From assembly GCA_014904985.1 (NCBI GenBank), contig MU129002.1, forward strand, positions 61,567-125,566: a stretch of DNA of 64,000 bases. Direction: 5' to 3'. Both the position numbers and the translations under genes were made by a program. This DNA is from Hydnum rufescens UP504 (taxonomy: Eukaryota; Basidiomycota; Agaricomycetes; Cantharellales; Hydnaceae). Below, piece by piece: positions 1 to 11,049 of this stretch. The number at the start of each line of letters is the position of its first letter. The stretch's first letter is position 1. A model generated the notes under the pieces. The model was given only the letters and a program-made list of their open reading frames with translations, was not told where the DNA came from and did not search any database.

Positions 1-790
1 ACAAAGCCACAGAGATCAAGGTGAAAAATCCAATCACTGCGGACTGGAGCAATCTGTGCCGAAAGGCCCTACTGGACTCTGGAGCCACCAGAATGTCATG
101 GACCCGACCTTCCACAAAGGAAAAATGGTCTAGACATACAACCCTTGCACGCCCAATCCCTGTCTACAATGTTGATGGAACACTGAATGAAATGGTCTGT
201 CCATGAAGAGGTTGAGGACATCCTCCAGATCAATGATCACTCCAAGATGGGTAGTGTTCTCTGTGATCGGACTGGGAAAACCAAGCTGATCATAGGGCAC
301 ACATGGCTTCACCATCACAACCCAGAGATTGACTGGACAACTGGGGTAGTCACACTGACCCGGTGCCCATCTGACTGTCGTGTAGTGATCCGGAAGATGT
401 GGAACGCGGAGCGTCGGAAAGGAGAATCTCCAGGAAGACACTGAAGAACCCTGGACACCTCCCACTCCTATGGAGGATGATGCTGACGACATTAATGAGT
501 CCCTGACACTGGAAAAAGGAGATGCCATCTTTGCAGCTTACTTCCCCAGTGACACTGAGCACTCCGAGATTGTCTGAGCAATAAGCACCCCTTCCCAGGA
601 GACTGGCAGAGGCTGCGAAAGCCAAAGCAAATGAGCAGTGAAGACATTTGAGGAGCTTGTCCCAGAGGAATTCCGACTCCGAGATGTGTTTTCAAGGAGC
701 TCCTTTGATCAGCTCCCTGGCCAGAAACCATGGGATCACCACATTCGAGTTTAACAAAGGAGTCCAGCTGCCTCCCCAGCCAAACCTCTT
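1..790 (+). pseudogene. Ty3/gypsy polyprotein fragment: protease and start of RT
   Basis: This is the middle of a basidiomycete Ty3/gypsy polyprotein. The retropepsin active site is visible as LLDSGAT near base 70-95. The family's RPIPVYNVDGT stretch follows (about 150-180), then the flap and C-terminal part, IIGHTWLHHHNPEIDW (about 285-345). A one-base frame change near 187 separates the two halves. Further on, EFRLRDVFSRSSFDQLP (about 670-720) is the conserved lead-in to reverse transcriptase. RT itself is absent, because the sequence runs into an LTR-A fragment at about 791. An in-frame TGA near 577 sits where Arg would be expected. The left end is cut by the window edge. The fragment is non-functional. 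Family assignment is firm; the parent element is unknown. Confidence 0.85.
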
Positions 791-1254
791 GTCACTGGAA
801 GCCCTCTACATGAAATACTGAGCCAAGGATAGTTGCAGGACCTAAGGTTAGAGTTGCTGGACATCCAAGGAAAGGTGAGTAACAACAAAGTCTAGTCAGA
901 AGAAGAAAGAAACACATTGATACACTGAATCAAGCTTAAACTAGTCTAGAACCCTCTTTAGAATCTGCATTTTGACCAGGAGGACACAAATAGGTACATA
1001 CAAATAGCAGTAAATGATCCAATACAACACATATAAGCCTTTCACAAGCATCCCATGATATATTATTGACTATAGCTAGTCCATACCATCACCTTATCCA
1101 TCACTGAATTCCATACACAACTTGTTAGAGAGTGATAAACCATCAGAGTGAACCAGCCCATTGAATAAAAACAGAAATACAGTCTCCCATCTACATACTG
1201 GCTGAACCAGAGTTTGATTTGACAGTCATCAGAGCTCCCAATCCTTCTTCTATA
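791..1254 (+). repeat. LTR-A, 3' fragment
   Basis: This is the 3' third of the LTR-A repeat. It starts at the GTCACTGGAAG block and ends at TTCTATA. It carries the conserved GGATAGTTGCAGGACC motif (827-869), a GGTGAGT splice-donor-like site just after it, and an AATAAA in the last 120 bp. It is fused to gypsy coding sequence on its left with no target duplication, so it arose by rearrangement or a truncated insertion. Confidence 0.85.
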
Positions 1255-2325
1255 CCACAAGCACACCACAAATCATGCCACCCACCTTTGAGCACACCTG
1301 ATCAAAAGCTATGGCTGCCTTTGAGTCCACAATGGGTTTCTCATCAACCCCCTTCATTGTTTCATCTTCACCACTTCGATTGATGTTTAAATTGCCAGAG
1401 CACATCTATGGTCAGGCATATGAACTCCTGTATGTTGATTGGTTTCTTGGCAACTCACCCCCCAAACAATATCAAACACAAGCTGAGATGGAGGACCTCC
1501 TCAGGCACCAGTGCAAAGCCTTATGAAATGCACAAGAACACAAAGTGGCAGCCATGCAAGCAATTGATGCCACAAATCCCCAATTAGCACTGAGTGGAAT
1601 GGCTGTCACTTGAGCACATAACCAGCACACAAGGCAAAGAAAAACAAACCCAAAACTCACCATATCAAGAACACCTTTGGCTGTGTTGTCACACACAAGT
1701 CTTTTGTCAGGGCAGCACAGCTTGATAAGGACCAGTGAGAGTGTAATGATGCAGATACCACTGGGAGATGGGAACTTACCACAGCATGAACAGGGAACAG
1801 ATGAGGGAGGCAATGAGGAGGAGGGCAGTAATGGTGGAGAAGATGAGTGAGTGATGGTCATGTTGTATGTGGGAATCAAATGGTTGAATCCAACCACAGT
1901 CCACAATATGGAATCAAGAATGAAAAGACAAGACCACAGGATCAATGTGTTCAGATCCTTGGAAAGGAATGGTCTTTGGATAGGGAAATGGTACTGTCTT
2001 GATAGAGTCTATCTAAACAGTGGATGAAGGGATCAAATCACACCCTAAGTCCTCCTCTTGAGAACCTATCAAAAGCATGATAAGTAGTGGTTGTGTTGTG
2101 GAGTTTACCCTTGGACCAGTGGCAGTTTCTCAAGCCTTCAAAACTGGGGGTGAGGGGAAAGACAATAGAAATTTGCATCTCCTGCACTTAATATACATCA
2201 CAAAAAAATGCTATTGTAGTTGGTGGAAAGGTGGGGTTAAGGCAAAAATGATGAAAAAGAAATCAAGTCAAAAGCTTCAAAACTGAAGGAGATATTCCAA
2301 TATCAACTCAGAATAGGGGAATATG
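1255..2325. other. Unassigned interval with one short open frame
   Basis: A plus-strand frame from 1311 to 1526 (71 codons) reads protein-like, with a YGQAYELLYVDWFLGN stretch, and continues past a TGA. It may be a remnant of a transposase or host gene. I do not recognise it. The rest, including a minus-strand frame at 1472-1945, shows no motif I can name. Confidence 0.3.
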
Positions 2326-2645
2326 GCTTAACCAAGGTATTCCTCCTCTCCTACTGAAAAAAATCCCTTGGGGAAAGGTGGAACTGGTTGCCCTAGATGT
2401 TCCCTCCATCAGACATAGGGTGCTAGAATCATAATTGCCTTTAGTAATCAGAAAAGCAGAGGTAAAGATGAAATGAGACATGGGGAGACTGAATTACAGA
2501 AAGCCAAGTTCTCATCCATTTGTTTTTCCCTTGTTGCCATTCAATGTGGATTTTTAGCATCTTTCCAGGGGTGGTCATTCCTAATGAATCAGATCAAAAC
2601 TGGTGGAGATGTTTGCAAAATACTGAATAATAGTGTCTACCAAAG
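2326..2645 (-). repeat. LTR-B-type fragment
   Basis: On the minus strand this interval matches the inner part of the LTR-B-type copy at 45584-46547. Shared blocks include the GGAAAGGTGGAA..GGTTGCCCT region and the ATTTTTAGCATCTTTCCAGG module with its following GATCAAAACTGGTGGAGA. CpG sites of the better-preserved copy are TG or CA here, so this is an old copy. Confidence 0.6.
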
Positions 2646-3720
2646 GACCTTGCTAACTGCTCCACCCTTGGTAGGAAGACTGTCTGGGTCCTGACATCCT
2701 CAACTGCTATCCTATGGACCTCTCTTGGCAACTATGACAACTTTTTTTTACACATACATGATTTCTGACCATTCTCCCACTAGATCTCCATGTTTGGACC
2801 TGAGCTCAAGGTCTCTCTGCCTTGGGTGCCACATCTCTCAAGTTTTCAGGCCCTGAAAACCAGATTGGCTTGCAGAGACTGCTCTTCTGGTATCTTGCTA
2901 ACTGCTCCACCCAGCCAGATTCCAAGTTGTAGTCCAAGACATGAGGACTATGGATGCAGGCTAGTGAATGAAGGAGTGGCATTTGCTGAAAGTCTCATGT
3001 TTGCCTTTTCTGGTTGAGTGAGCACACAAGACTATTGCAACAATGCCACTTCTCCTCTCATTTTTGCTTTCATGTTTGTTCCTTTCTTTGCATTTTCTCT
3101 TATGCTCCCACCAGGATTATCTCCCAGTGGGCCATTGTCCCAGGGATCTCAGCCAGGTGTGGTTCTTGATGTTCCAACCATTGTCCCATCAAGGGCACAG
3201 GGCCTACTAGTGCTGGGAGGACAGGTCTCTCCAGCTCTGGGGGGTGGGGGTCCTGCCAAGGTTGCTGCTTGGCCCAAGGAGGGTCTATTGGATGCAGAGA
3301 GGGTGGCTGTTCTGCTTTGTACCTTGCAAGTGGAGCATGAGCAGTTTGCACTAGAGTGCCAGCATTTGGTGGAGCAGCATGAGGCTGAAGTGTGTTCTGT
3401 TAAGTCCAAGGCCAAGTCTTCTGGCTCACAGAGGAATACCAGTAGATATCCATCTTGGAGTCTGTACCCAAGGCACATGCCTTCATACACTGAAGGCAAT
3501 AGGCCTTGGGTGTCATATCTTCCAAGTTTGCAGACTTTGAAAATCAGCTGGCTGCCAGCTGGGTGTCAGCTGAGCCCATAGAGAACTCACTGCTGGTAAT
3601 TGCTCCACCTGGTTTGACTTCTCTGTTGCTCCCAGGTGGGCAGTGGGGACCCCATGAATTACCCCACCCTTGGTGTCTGGGTCCTGCTCTATTGCTGTAT
3701 GTCTAGCCCTTTGTTTTAGT
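2646..3720 (+). pseudogene. Unrecognised Pro/Ser-rich coding-like region
   Basis: The longest open stretch is 3018-3581 (187 codons). It has a hydrophobic start (residues about 14-32, FAFMFVPFFAFSLML), then a Pro/Gly/Ser-rich segment, then a short acidic helix-like segment with EHEQFALECQHLVEQHEAE. A phrase of the type TTGCTAACTGCTCCACCC recurs near 2650, 2890 and 3595, suggesting an internally duplicated segment. The stretch could instead be chance openness in CpG-poor DNA. I recognise no family and assign no function. Confidence 0.3.
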
Positions 3721-3849
3721 AGTCAACCCCACACAGGAATATATGCTTGTCTTTTAGATCACTATGAGCTGAGTTTCAGACAATAGGGGTGTCTATAGCA
3801 GCCATTGTCTTGCTCAGTCTGATTTAGGTATTCTATGAGGTATTCTATA

Positions 3850-5560
3850 CAATCAGATGCACTTGGGTGCATTGCAATGAGAGAGCTAGGACAACCTTGA
3901 TGTCTGATGACACGTTGATGATACTAGTCTGGGTGTATACTCTCATGTGATAATCCTTGAGTGAGTAAAAGCTTTCTTAGCTCTTCAGGATTGAGATCCT
4001 GCTTTTTCTTGGACCACTCTCCTAGTGATTCATCCAACCTTTTCCACTCTGGATACACCTCTGATCCATCCGTCTTGGCATTTTCTAACAAGATCTTGGC
4101 TCTTATCTGGGCAATCATCCAGGCTGCAGACAGCTCAGCATTTCTCCAGCCTTGAATCCTAGTTTCTCCAGGTTCAGTATTAGAACAAGGAGGGAGGCAA
4201 TGTCTTTGATGGAGGGCAAGTCATTATCATGTTCCTCTGATCTTGCAGAAAGATTGAGTAGCATTCTTGCAAGTAATGTCCAGGCTTTGCTATGTTTGGC
4301 ATTTGTGATATGAGTCTGCATCAGTTGAAGATGCCAGAGAGCATGAATAACGTCAGAAAGTCAGGGCCAGCTATAGAAATGTATCCCTCTAGCCATTGCC
4401 CCTGGATTGTTGAGTCCTTCATGCTCAGGGGTGAGTGCAAAGTGCATGCACCCTGCAGGTAGCAGTCTAGCCAATTTCTCCCATCAGCCATGGGCAAATT
4501 AGGTGATGCAATCACTTACAGAGTCCCCCCTGGTGGTATGACCATGACTTCCCAACTGGATGAACAAAGGCAGTCTTTGATAAACCAGTTTTTCTCATCC
4601 ATGCATTTGAGGGAGAATGATGCTGGATCCATACAGATGACAAAGATCTTGTAGCCCATGAGTAAGTGCATTGTTGTGCACAGTCCATTTGAATCCATGT
4701 GAGGGGAATGGATTGCCCCTGACAGTGTAACCATCCCCTACCACTTTGTCTTTGATGGTGTATGCTGGATAATTGCCTCTGGGTGAGTCATTATTGTGTT
4801 CCAACTCTGTACATCAGAATCCAGAATCCTTCAGATAAGACTGTCAGTACCCTGTCCAGCTGATGAGTGTTTAATTGTACCTTTCATATTTGGATTGGAC
4901 TCCTAGAGAGACATGAGGGATAGAGAGTGCATTTAGAGGTCAGTGTGCCCCTGAGGCACCTTCATCAATGAGAGCTCCTATGGTGGTGTTTTTGATGACA
5001 GAAGGCATTCTCAAAGTTCTCTCAATCAAGACTGTTGGACAATCAGAGAAAGTTCAATCAAAGCATTAAGCAACTGGTTGACTTACCATGAACAGGGACT
5101 CAACTTCCTGCTCATTGATTTAGCATCACCTCAACATTCTCCCTACTCCATACATCATGGAGGGGAATAGGTTGTAAGACAAGAATAGCATGGTTTTGGA
5201 AGTTGGTTTTGATCTCATCCCTGCTTACATTCCTTATGCTTGACACAACCTTGAGAAAAGTAGAGCCCAGTGGAGCATCAGCCTCCCTATTGGGAAAGTT
5301 TGGCAGTGATTTCCTGCTTTTCCATTATCTCCACCAATTCACACCAGCCCTGATACATGAGGGATGCTTTTGCTTGTGATCAAGTGCTTGATCCTCATGG
5401 TCCTTGTCCTAGCATAACAAGTCCAGTCAATGCTCCAAGCTGTTTACTGCATTTTGGCTTACCCTTTCACCCTGAAGAATAGGAAATTTGAAAGTGATCT
5501 CTTCAAGTTGCAGGTCTCCCTGTTTGTTCAAGCTCCAGCTGTGCCACATGAGTTTTTCAT
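3850..5560 (-). pseudogene. JmjC-like cupin-fold protein, decayed
   Basis: Read on the minus strand, this interval shows in order LRMPSVIKNTTIGAL (about 5010-4965), a block ending in HMDSNGLCTTM (about 4700), a hydrophobic cupin-like strand, the EVMVIPPGGTL segment (about 4550-4515), and then SDVIHALWHLQLMQTHITNA (about 4355-4285). A helical tail follows (about 4280-3930). This order resembles the JmjC-like proteins that are abundant in Agaricomycetes, with an HxD-type metal site (HMD) followed by a P-G-T strand and a helical tail. The frame shifts several times, and TGA codons occur where Arg fits. No intact reading frame remains. The family call rests on remembered pattern similarity only. 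It could also be a domain of a transposon-associated protein. Confidence 0.45.
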
Positions 5561-7430
5561 ATGTCATCTACATGAGAATGTTTGATGTTATACTAATTGT
5601 CTAGAGTTGGTTACATATACCTGGTTAGTGCTATCACTTGACACTAACTCCAAGTCAGAGAGATGGTCTATGTTTGACTCATTCTGAATATGCAGATTTA
5701 GGCAGACACTGATGAGTACTTCAGAGAGGTGCTTGCCCTGACCCTATTGTTCTGCAATAGGTATTGTATTCAGTTAGTAGTATCTTCCACTGGTTCCTTT
5801 CAGTCTACTGTCAGTCTTCTCCTCATCCTTTCAAGACCATTTCACAGGTTTTGGGGTCAATTTCTGTTGCTTGGCTTTACTTGAACCAGTTTCATCACCT
5901 GGAAGGTGTTGTTTCTTGGACTTTTCACACTCAGATCCTTTTTCTATTTCAGAGGTTGGGGGGCCTTCAGGCTCAAGGGGTTCATATTCAGGTATCTAAT
6001 GGGTATGTTAGTTGGGTTATCCCAGAGAGACACTTTGGACTTGCCTTGATTGGCCATCTCTGAAGTGTATTCTTGACGCAGTTTAAGAATGACACCATGA
6101 TAAGATCAAGCTGTATGGAATCCTTTTTTATGCTCCAAACCCATTGATAAGCCTCTCTGAATGTCTTGATGAGTTCCCTAGTTCTCTCCCCTCAAGCCCA
6201 GAATATGGATCCATCAGTATCTCATGTGGCACAAGGTCCCTTCTCTTCAGCCAGAGCTAGAACCCTCTCAATTTCTACCTCAGATATATTTCACTTCTCC
6301 ATACTAGTACAATCACAATAGCTGGCCTTGAACCAGTGTTTTAAGGAAAGACCATGATCATTTTCAGGTTTGTTGCAGTATTTGTCATCCCAATTAGGAG
6401 GGTTGGGGAAGTAGACAGCATCACCCTCAGGAAGAGTATTGGGCAGAGATTCCAGAAGCTGCTCTAGATATTTGATGAGAATTTGATCAACCTCAGATGT
6501 GTGATGTAGCTGCTTGCCACAAGAATCTTCAAACTCAGTAGTTGGAGCCCAGCAAGCACAACAAGTCACATCTGTATCTTTTCTGGATTTAGGAAGGTCA
6601 TTGTCACTGAGAGAATGTGATGTCAAGGCCCCAATTTCCTCCTCAGAAACCCTGGATAGACTCTTGGATTTTGGATTAGGAAGAGCTTGAAGGTCAATTG
6701 GAACCATTTTCATCACTGATACCCTCTTCAGGTCTGGATCCATTTGGAATATCAGGCAAGGTTGTATTGGGTGAAGTTGTATCAGGGGAAGTCACATCAT
6801 TGGGCAAGGTCACACTGGGTAGGATGGGGTTGCATGGGGTTGCATTGGGTGGGATCTCATCATTGGGCAAGGTTACATTGGGTGAGGTGTATCAGACTGG
6901 GTCATATTGGGAGAGGTTATATCAGGCAAGGTCACATTGGGTGGAATTGCATCAGGTGGGATTGAATCAGGTGGGATCACATTGGGCTGGGTTGCATTGG
7001 GTGGGATCAAATCAGGCAGGGTCATATTGGGTTGGGTCAAATTGGGTGTGGTCACATTGGGTGGGGTTGAATCAGGTTCATCACCAGTCTCATCATCATG
7101 TTCATCACTGATCTCATGGTTATGTTCATCACCAGACTTGTTGTCTAGTCCAGGGACATGTTGTTCTCCATTGGAAATGTGGTCATTTTTGAGCAAAGAC
7201 TCTGGTTCAGCTTGTTCAGGTATGGATTTGGGTGTAGATTCTTGTATAATCTGGAGTTCTGGTTCAGATACTTGGGGTGTTTCAGGCATATGCTCTGGTT
7301 TTGGTGTACATTTTAGACTGGGAACAGAGTTTGGTTGGCTCAAGTGCCTACCTGATGTTGGATTTGGAGGACCTCAGGATTTGAGCTGTTCTTTGAGAGT
7401 CTGAATGTATCTCTTGTAAGATTCAAGAGA
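5561..7430 (-). pseudogene. N-terminal part of the same minus-strand gene, or a separate one
   Basis: Two open stretches lie in line on the minus strand: 7343-6873 (156 codons) and 6743-6291 (150 codons). Coding-like sequence continues through TGA and TGG-type decays to about 5760. The first is acidic and Pro/Thr/Asn-rich. The second contains EFEDSCGKQLHHTSEVDQ and NPPNWDDKYC. Both lie upstream of, and on the same strand as, the JmjC-like block, so they may be its N-terminal exons. I recognise no catalytic motif. The low-complexity repeat is listed separately. Confidence 0.35.
6755..7080 (-). repeat. Coding minisatellite, PPN/PD pentapeptide-like units
   Basis: The DNA repeats a 15-bp-type unit built on CATTGGGTGGGATCA and CATCAGGCAGGGT on the plus strand. 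On the minus strand this translates as irregular units of the type P-P-N-A/V-T-x-P-N/D. About 20 units are present. CpG loss is unlikely to explain the regularity, so it is a genuine tandem array inside the coding remnant. Confidence 0.7.
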
Positions 7431-7599
7431 AGCTGTAAATTATTCTGTTAGTCAGCTTGGTCTTTGAGTCAACTTCAATCAACAACCTTGCACCTCAGGC
7501 AGATAGATTTGGACCCTTTGGGTCAGCTTTTACTGCACACAAGAGGACCCGAAGGGTCCCCTGACCTATCACAGACCCATAGGTTGGACAAATATTGAC

Positions 7600-7862
7600 C
7601 CATGAGGGGACAGTGCTAAACCATGGTTTGGGCATGGTCAGGGCAGGGTATTGACAATAAAACTCATGGGTTGGGGCATTCCACCCATGGGTGGGACCTG
7701 CTGACCCATGAGTTAGAGCATTAGACCCATGGGTTTGAGCCTTCAGACTCATGAGGTGGACCCTCAGACCCATGAGTTAGACCCTCAGACCCATGGGTTT
7801 GACCCCTAGACTCATGAGTTGGGCATTAGACCCATGGGCCTGACCCCTAGACCCATGTGCAT
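7600..7862. repeat. Palindromic minisatellite, left arm
   Basis: Units of about 20-24 bp are built around 10-bp palindromes ACCCATGGGT or ACTCATGAGT, joined by short CTGACCCCTAG- or TTAGAC-type linkers. Mixed units (ACTCATGGGT type) also occur. The inverted counterpart is at 10490-10885. Confidence 0.85.
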
Positions 7863-8045
7863 GACAACTACTATATGGAAGACATATAGCAGATTACATA
7901 AGATTATTATGTAATTGGATTATGTAATGCTTATGTAATGGTTATATATATAATAATAGTTTAGATGATAACATCACCATATATGGAAATATTATGTGAT
8001 AGTTTATGTAATTATATTACATAATATTGCCATATATGGCATACA
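7863..8045. repeat. AT-rich TTATGTAAT block, left arm
   Basis: This block has repeated TTATGTAAT and ATTACATAA words around TATATATA and a CATATATGG pair. The inverted copy is at about 10285-10470. It shows no coding potential. Confidence 0.75.
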
Positions 8046-8334
8046 GCAGTGGTTTGGGATGAAAATGTTCATAGCACATGAAGGAGTGGTTGGATTTTGT
8101 TCAAATTACATTCATTGGAAAGGGGGGATCAAAATGGATTGAATGGTGGTACAAATATCATGATCTACAAAGAATTGATGGAAGGGGGTGGGCAGGGACA
8201 GTGAAAACAGGAAATCTGAGGCAGCTCCACACTGGAGCCACCAAAATAATCATCCTCAGAGATGAGGATAGAGCACCATGGGATGCATCCATTGGTCCAA
8301 GAAAGAAGGAAATTGATGGAGAAATGGGGGAGAT

Positions 8335-9022
8335 ATGGATGCCAGCTCATCAGGGAGAAAAATGCCCATAAAACATGAACCACTGGTCCAATTGTTGGGG
8401 TTGGGGTGTTTGACAGACCAAAGGACAGGTCCGGCAGGCCGAAGGATGGTTTTAGAGGGGGCAACCCCTATTCGGTAATCACATTGGGTTCAAGCACATC
8501 TGCTGCATTTGGCAGACATCTCCTAGGTCCATGAGCAGTTTCCTGCACCCATGGACCACTGACATAATTTGACCTGTATTCTCTTTAGTACATCTCTGTG
8601 TTTCTACTTGTAACTCCTGTATTTTCTCCTATCCTGGGGGCTATAAATTGGCCAGTACTTCCAAATACCACAGTCTCTTCTTGCTCTGCCTGCCCTCACT
8701 CCACTTGAGCATTTAGACTCCCCTACAGATCTATCTGCCCTCATTGTCAGTTCCCAGAGTCCTTAGGTTCTACATAGCCACAACCAATCTTATTACAACA
8801 AGGACCATTGGAAAGAGGGAATCAAGGGCTTTCATTTAACCAGAGATTGAAAAAAAAAAGTCAAGGGTTCCCCCTGCAATGTGAGATAGATGCCCACAGC
8901 CACACAGCAACAGGGGCTGGATTGATTGCTTGCTGGGTCACCAGGCAATTGTGTTCTATCCTTCCCCTGCATGCTGGAGGTGGCTGGGGTGGATCCTCAG
9001 GTATGCCAGAGGTGCCGCATGG
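8335..9022 (+). other. Central spacer with promoter-like TATA, unassigned
   Basis: A TATAAATTGGCC box lies near 8646 and is followed by pyrimidine-rich sequence, as in the U3/R part of a fungal LTR. CpG survives locally (GGTCCGGCAGGCCGAAGG near 8430). This is probably a fragment of an LTR or promoter from an element I cannot name. I see no coding sequence. Confidence 0.3.
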
Positions 9023-9583
9023 TGTTGGAGGGATAAATCCCTACACCATAGAATCCTCATCTGAGGCCTATTTGCCCTACAAATGAATCAATTACATGTC
9101 ACCATGCTCATTCAATTCCATTGTCATTCATTTATTCAAGAATCAATTGGATTCATACCCCCTTTCCAACTCATAATATTGCCTCATTCCTTTACCATGA
9201 ACACCAGTCAATTTATTGACTGTCCATCAGACTTCAACAGTCCTCATCAAAAAGGGGCAGTTTATGCCCTACATCAAGTCCATTTTCTTTGGACAAGGCA
9301 ATTCAACTTGCCATCCTTCCTCAAGACTGTATAGCTTGCTTGTTCATCCAAGCTATCCTACTGCCTTAAGGGCAACAGATTGTGATTATGTAATGATGTG
9401 GACCAGGCCTAGTTCCAATTCTGGACTCACAGATCCATCACATGATCCAGATAGGGGATGCACTACTCTAAAGGAGTATTTTTTGAATTTCTCCATCAGT
9501 TTTGATCAGATTGACTCCAAATGACTGTGCCCAGAAAGATATGAATTGTGCCTATTGAACAATACCAAACATGTGACAAATGG
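9023..9583 (+). repeat. LTR-B, 5' fragment (old copy)
   Basis: It begins TGTTGGAGGGATAAATCCC, like the intact copy at 40746, and runs in parallel to it through the GCCTTAAGGGC..GATTATGTAAT block and the GAATTTCTCCATCAGTTTTG module. CpG sites present in the young copy are TG or CA here. It is cut at 9583 by an LTR-A fragment. Confidence 0.85.
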
Positions 9584-10012
9584 TATAGAAGAAGGATTGG
9601 GAGCTCTGATGACTGTCAAATCAAACTCTGTTCAGCCAGTATGTAGATGGGAGACTGTATTTCTGTTTTTATTCAATGGGCTGGTTTGCTCTGATGGTTG
9701 ATCACTCTCTAACAAGTTGTGTATGGAATTCAGTGATGGATAAGGGTGTGGTATGGACTAGCTATAGTCAATGATATATCGTGGGATGCTTGTGAAAGGC
9801 TTATATGTGTTGTATTGGATCATTTACTGCTATTTGTGTGTACCTATTTGTGTCCCCTGGTCAAAATGCAGATTCTAAAGAGGGTTCTAGACTAGTTTAA
9901 GCTTGATTCAGTGTGTCAATGTGTTTCTTTCTTCTTCTGACTTGACTTTGTTATTCCTCACCTTTCCTTGGATGTCCAGCAACTCTAACCTTAGGTCCTG
10001 CAACTATCCTTG
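9584..10012 (-). repeat. LTR-A, 3' fragment
   Basis: Read on the minus strand this is the 3' end of LTR-A: it ends in TTCTATA at 9584 and carries the conserved GGATAGTTGCAGGACC motif at its other edge. It stops abruptly at 10012, where the right arm of the inverted repeat begins. Confidence 0.85.
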
Positions 10013-10284
10013 ATCTCCCCCATTTCTCCATCAATTTCCTTCTTTCTTGGACCAATGGATGCATCCCATGGTGCTCTATCCTCATCTCTGAGGATGATTA
10101 TTTTGGTGGCTCCAGTGTGGAGCTGCTGCAGATTTCCTGTTTTCACTGTCCCTGCCCACCCCCTTCCATCAATTCTTTGTAGATCATGTACCCCCATTCA
10201 ATCCATTTTGATCCCCCCTTTCCAATGAATGTAATTTGAACAAAATCCAACCACTCCTTCATGTGCTATGAACATTTTCATCCC

Positions 10285-10470
10285 AAACCACTGCTGTATG
10301 CCATATATGGCAATATTATGTAATATAATTACATAAACTATCACATAATATTTCCATATATGGTAATGTTATCATCTGAACTATTATTATATATATAACC
10401 ATTACATAAGTATTATATAATCCAATTACATAATCAATTACATAATGATCTTATGTAATCCTGCCCTATA
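10285..10470. repeat. AT-rich TTATGTAAT block, right arm
   Basis: This is the inverted counterpart of the block at 7863-8045, with the same CATATATGG, TATATATA and ATTACATAA words and a few point differences. Confidence 0.75.
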
Positions 10471-10489
10471 TGGTGTCTTCCCAATATAG

Positions 10490-10885
10490 TAGGTTTGTCC
10501 ATGGCCCAACTCATGAGTCCAGGGGTCTGACCCATGGGCTTGGGGGTCAGACCCATGGGTCTGATGCCCAACTCATGAGTCTGATGGTCCAACTCATGAG
10601 TCCAGGGGTCAAACCCATGGGTCTGGCCAAGCTCATGAGATTGATGGTCCACCTCATGGGTCTGAGGGTCTAACTCATGGGTCTGAGGCTCTGCCTCATG
10701 AGTCTGAGGGTCTAACTCATGAGTCCAGGGCTCAAACCCATGGGTCTGGGGTCAAACTCATGGGTCTGGAGGTCAAACTCATGGGTCTAGGGGTCAACCC
10801 CATGGGTCTAATGCTCTAACTCATTGGTCAGCAGGTCCCACCCATGGGTGGAGTGGCCCAGCCCATGGGTTTTATTGTCAATACC
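10490..10885. repeat. Palindromic minisatellite, right arm (expanded)
   Basis: I count about 17 units with ACCCATGGGT, ACTCATGAGT or hybrid cores at roughly 20-24 bp spacing. It is inverted relative to, and longer than, the left-arm array, which shows copy-number change since the arms formed. Confidence 0.85.
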
Positions 10886-11049
10886 CTGCCCTGACCATGC
10901 CAAACCATGGTTTAGCACTGTCCCCTCAGTGGTCAATATTGTCCAACCCATGGGTCTGTGATAGGTCAAGGGACCCTTTGGGTCCTCTCCTGTGCAGTAA
11001 AAGCTGACCCAAAGGGTGTCCAATCTATCTGCCTGGGCTGCAACCAGGC

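Larger units (their letters stand above)
7496..11035. mobile_element. 3.5 kb inverted-repeat (foldback-like) element
   Basis: The left arm (7496-8334) and right arm (10013-11035) are inverted copies of each other. From outside inward they share a CAGGCAGATAGAT end, a GACCCTTTGGGTC palindrome, a CATGGGT/CATGAGT minisatellite, an AT-rich TTATGTAAT block, and an inner ~290 bp block beginning GTTTGGGATGAAAATG and ending at GGGGGAGAT. The right arm is longer because its minisatellite is expanded. The 1.68 kb centre holds unrelated sequence, an LTR-B fragment and an LTR-A fragment. No transposase is visible. It could be a foldback transposon or a palindromic rearrangement around an LTR junction. 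Confidence 0.7.

Noticed and set aside
10490..10885. CRISPR-like array
   Set aside because: Units are short, directly tandem palindromes without unique spacers, in eukaryotic transposon-rich DNA.
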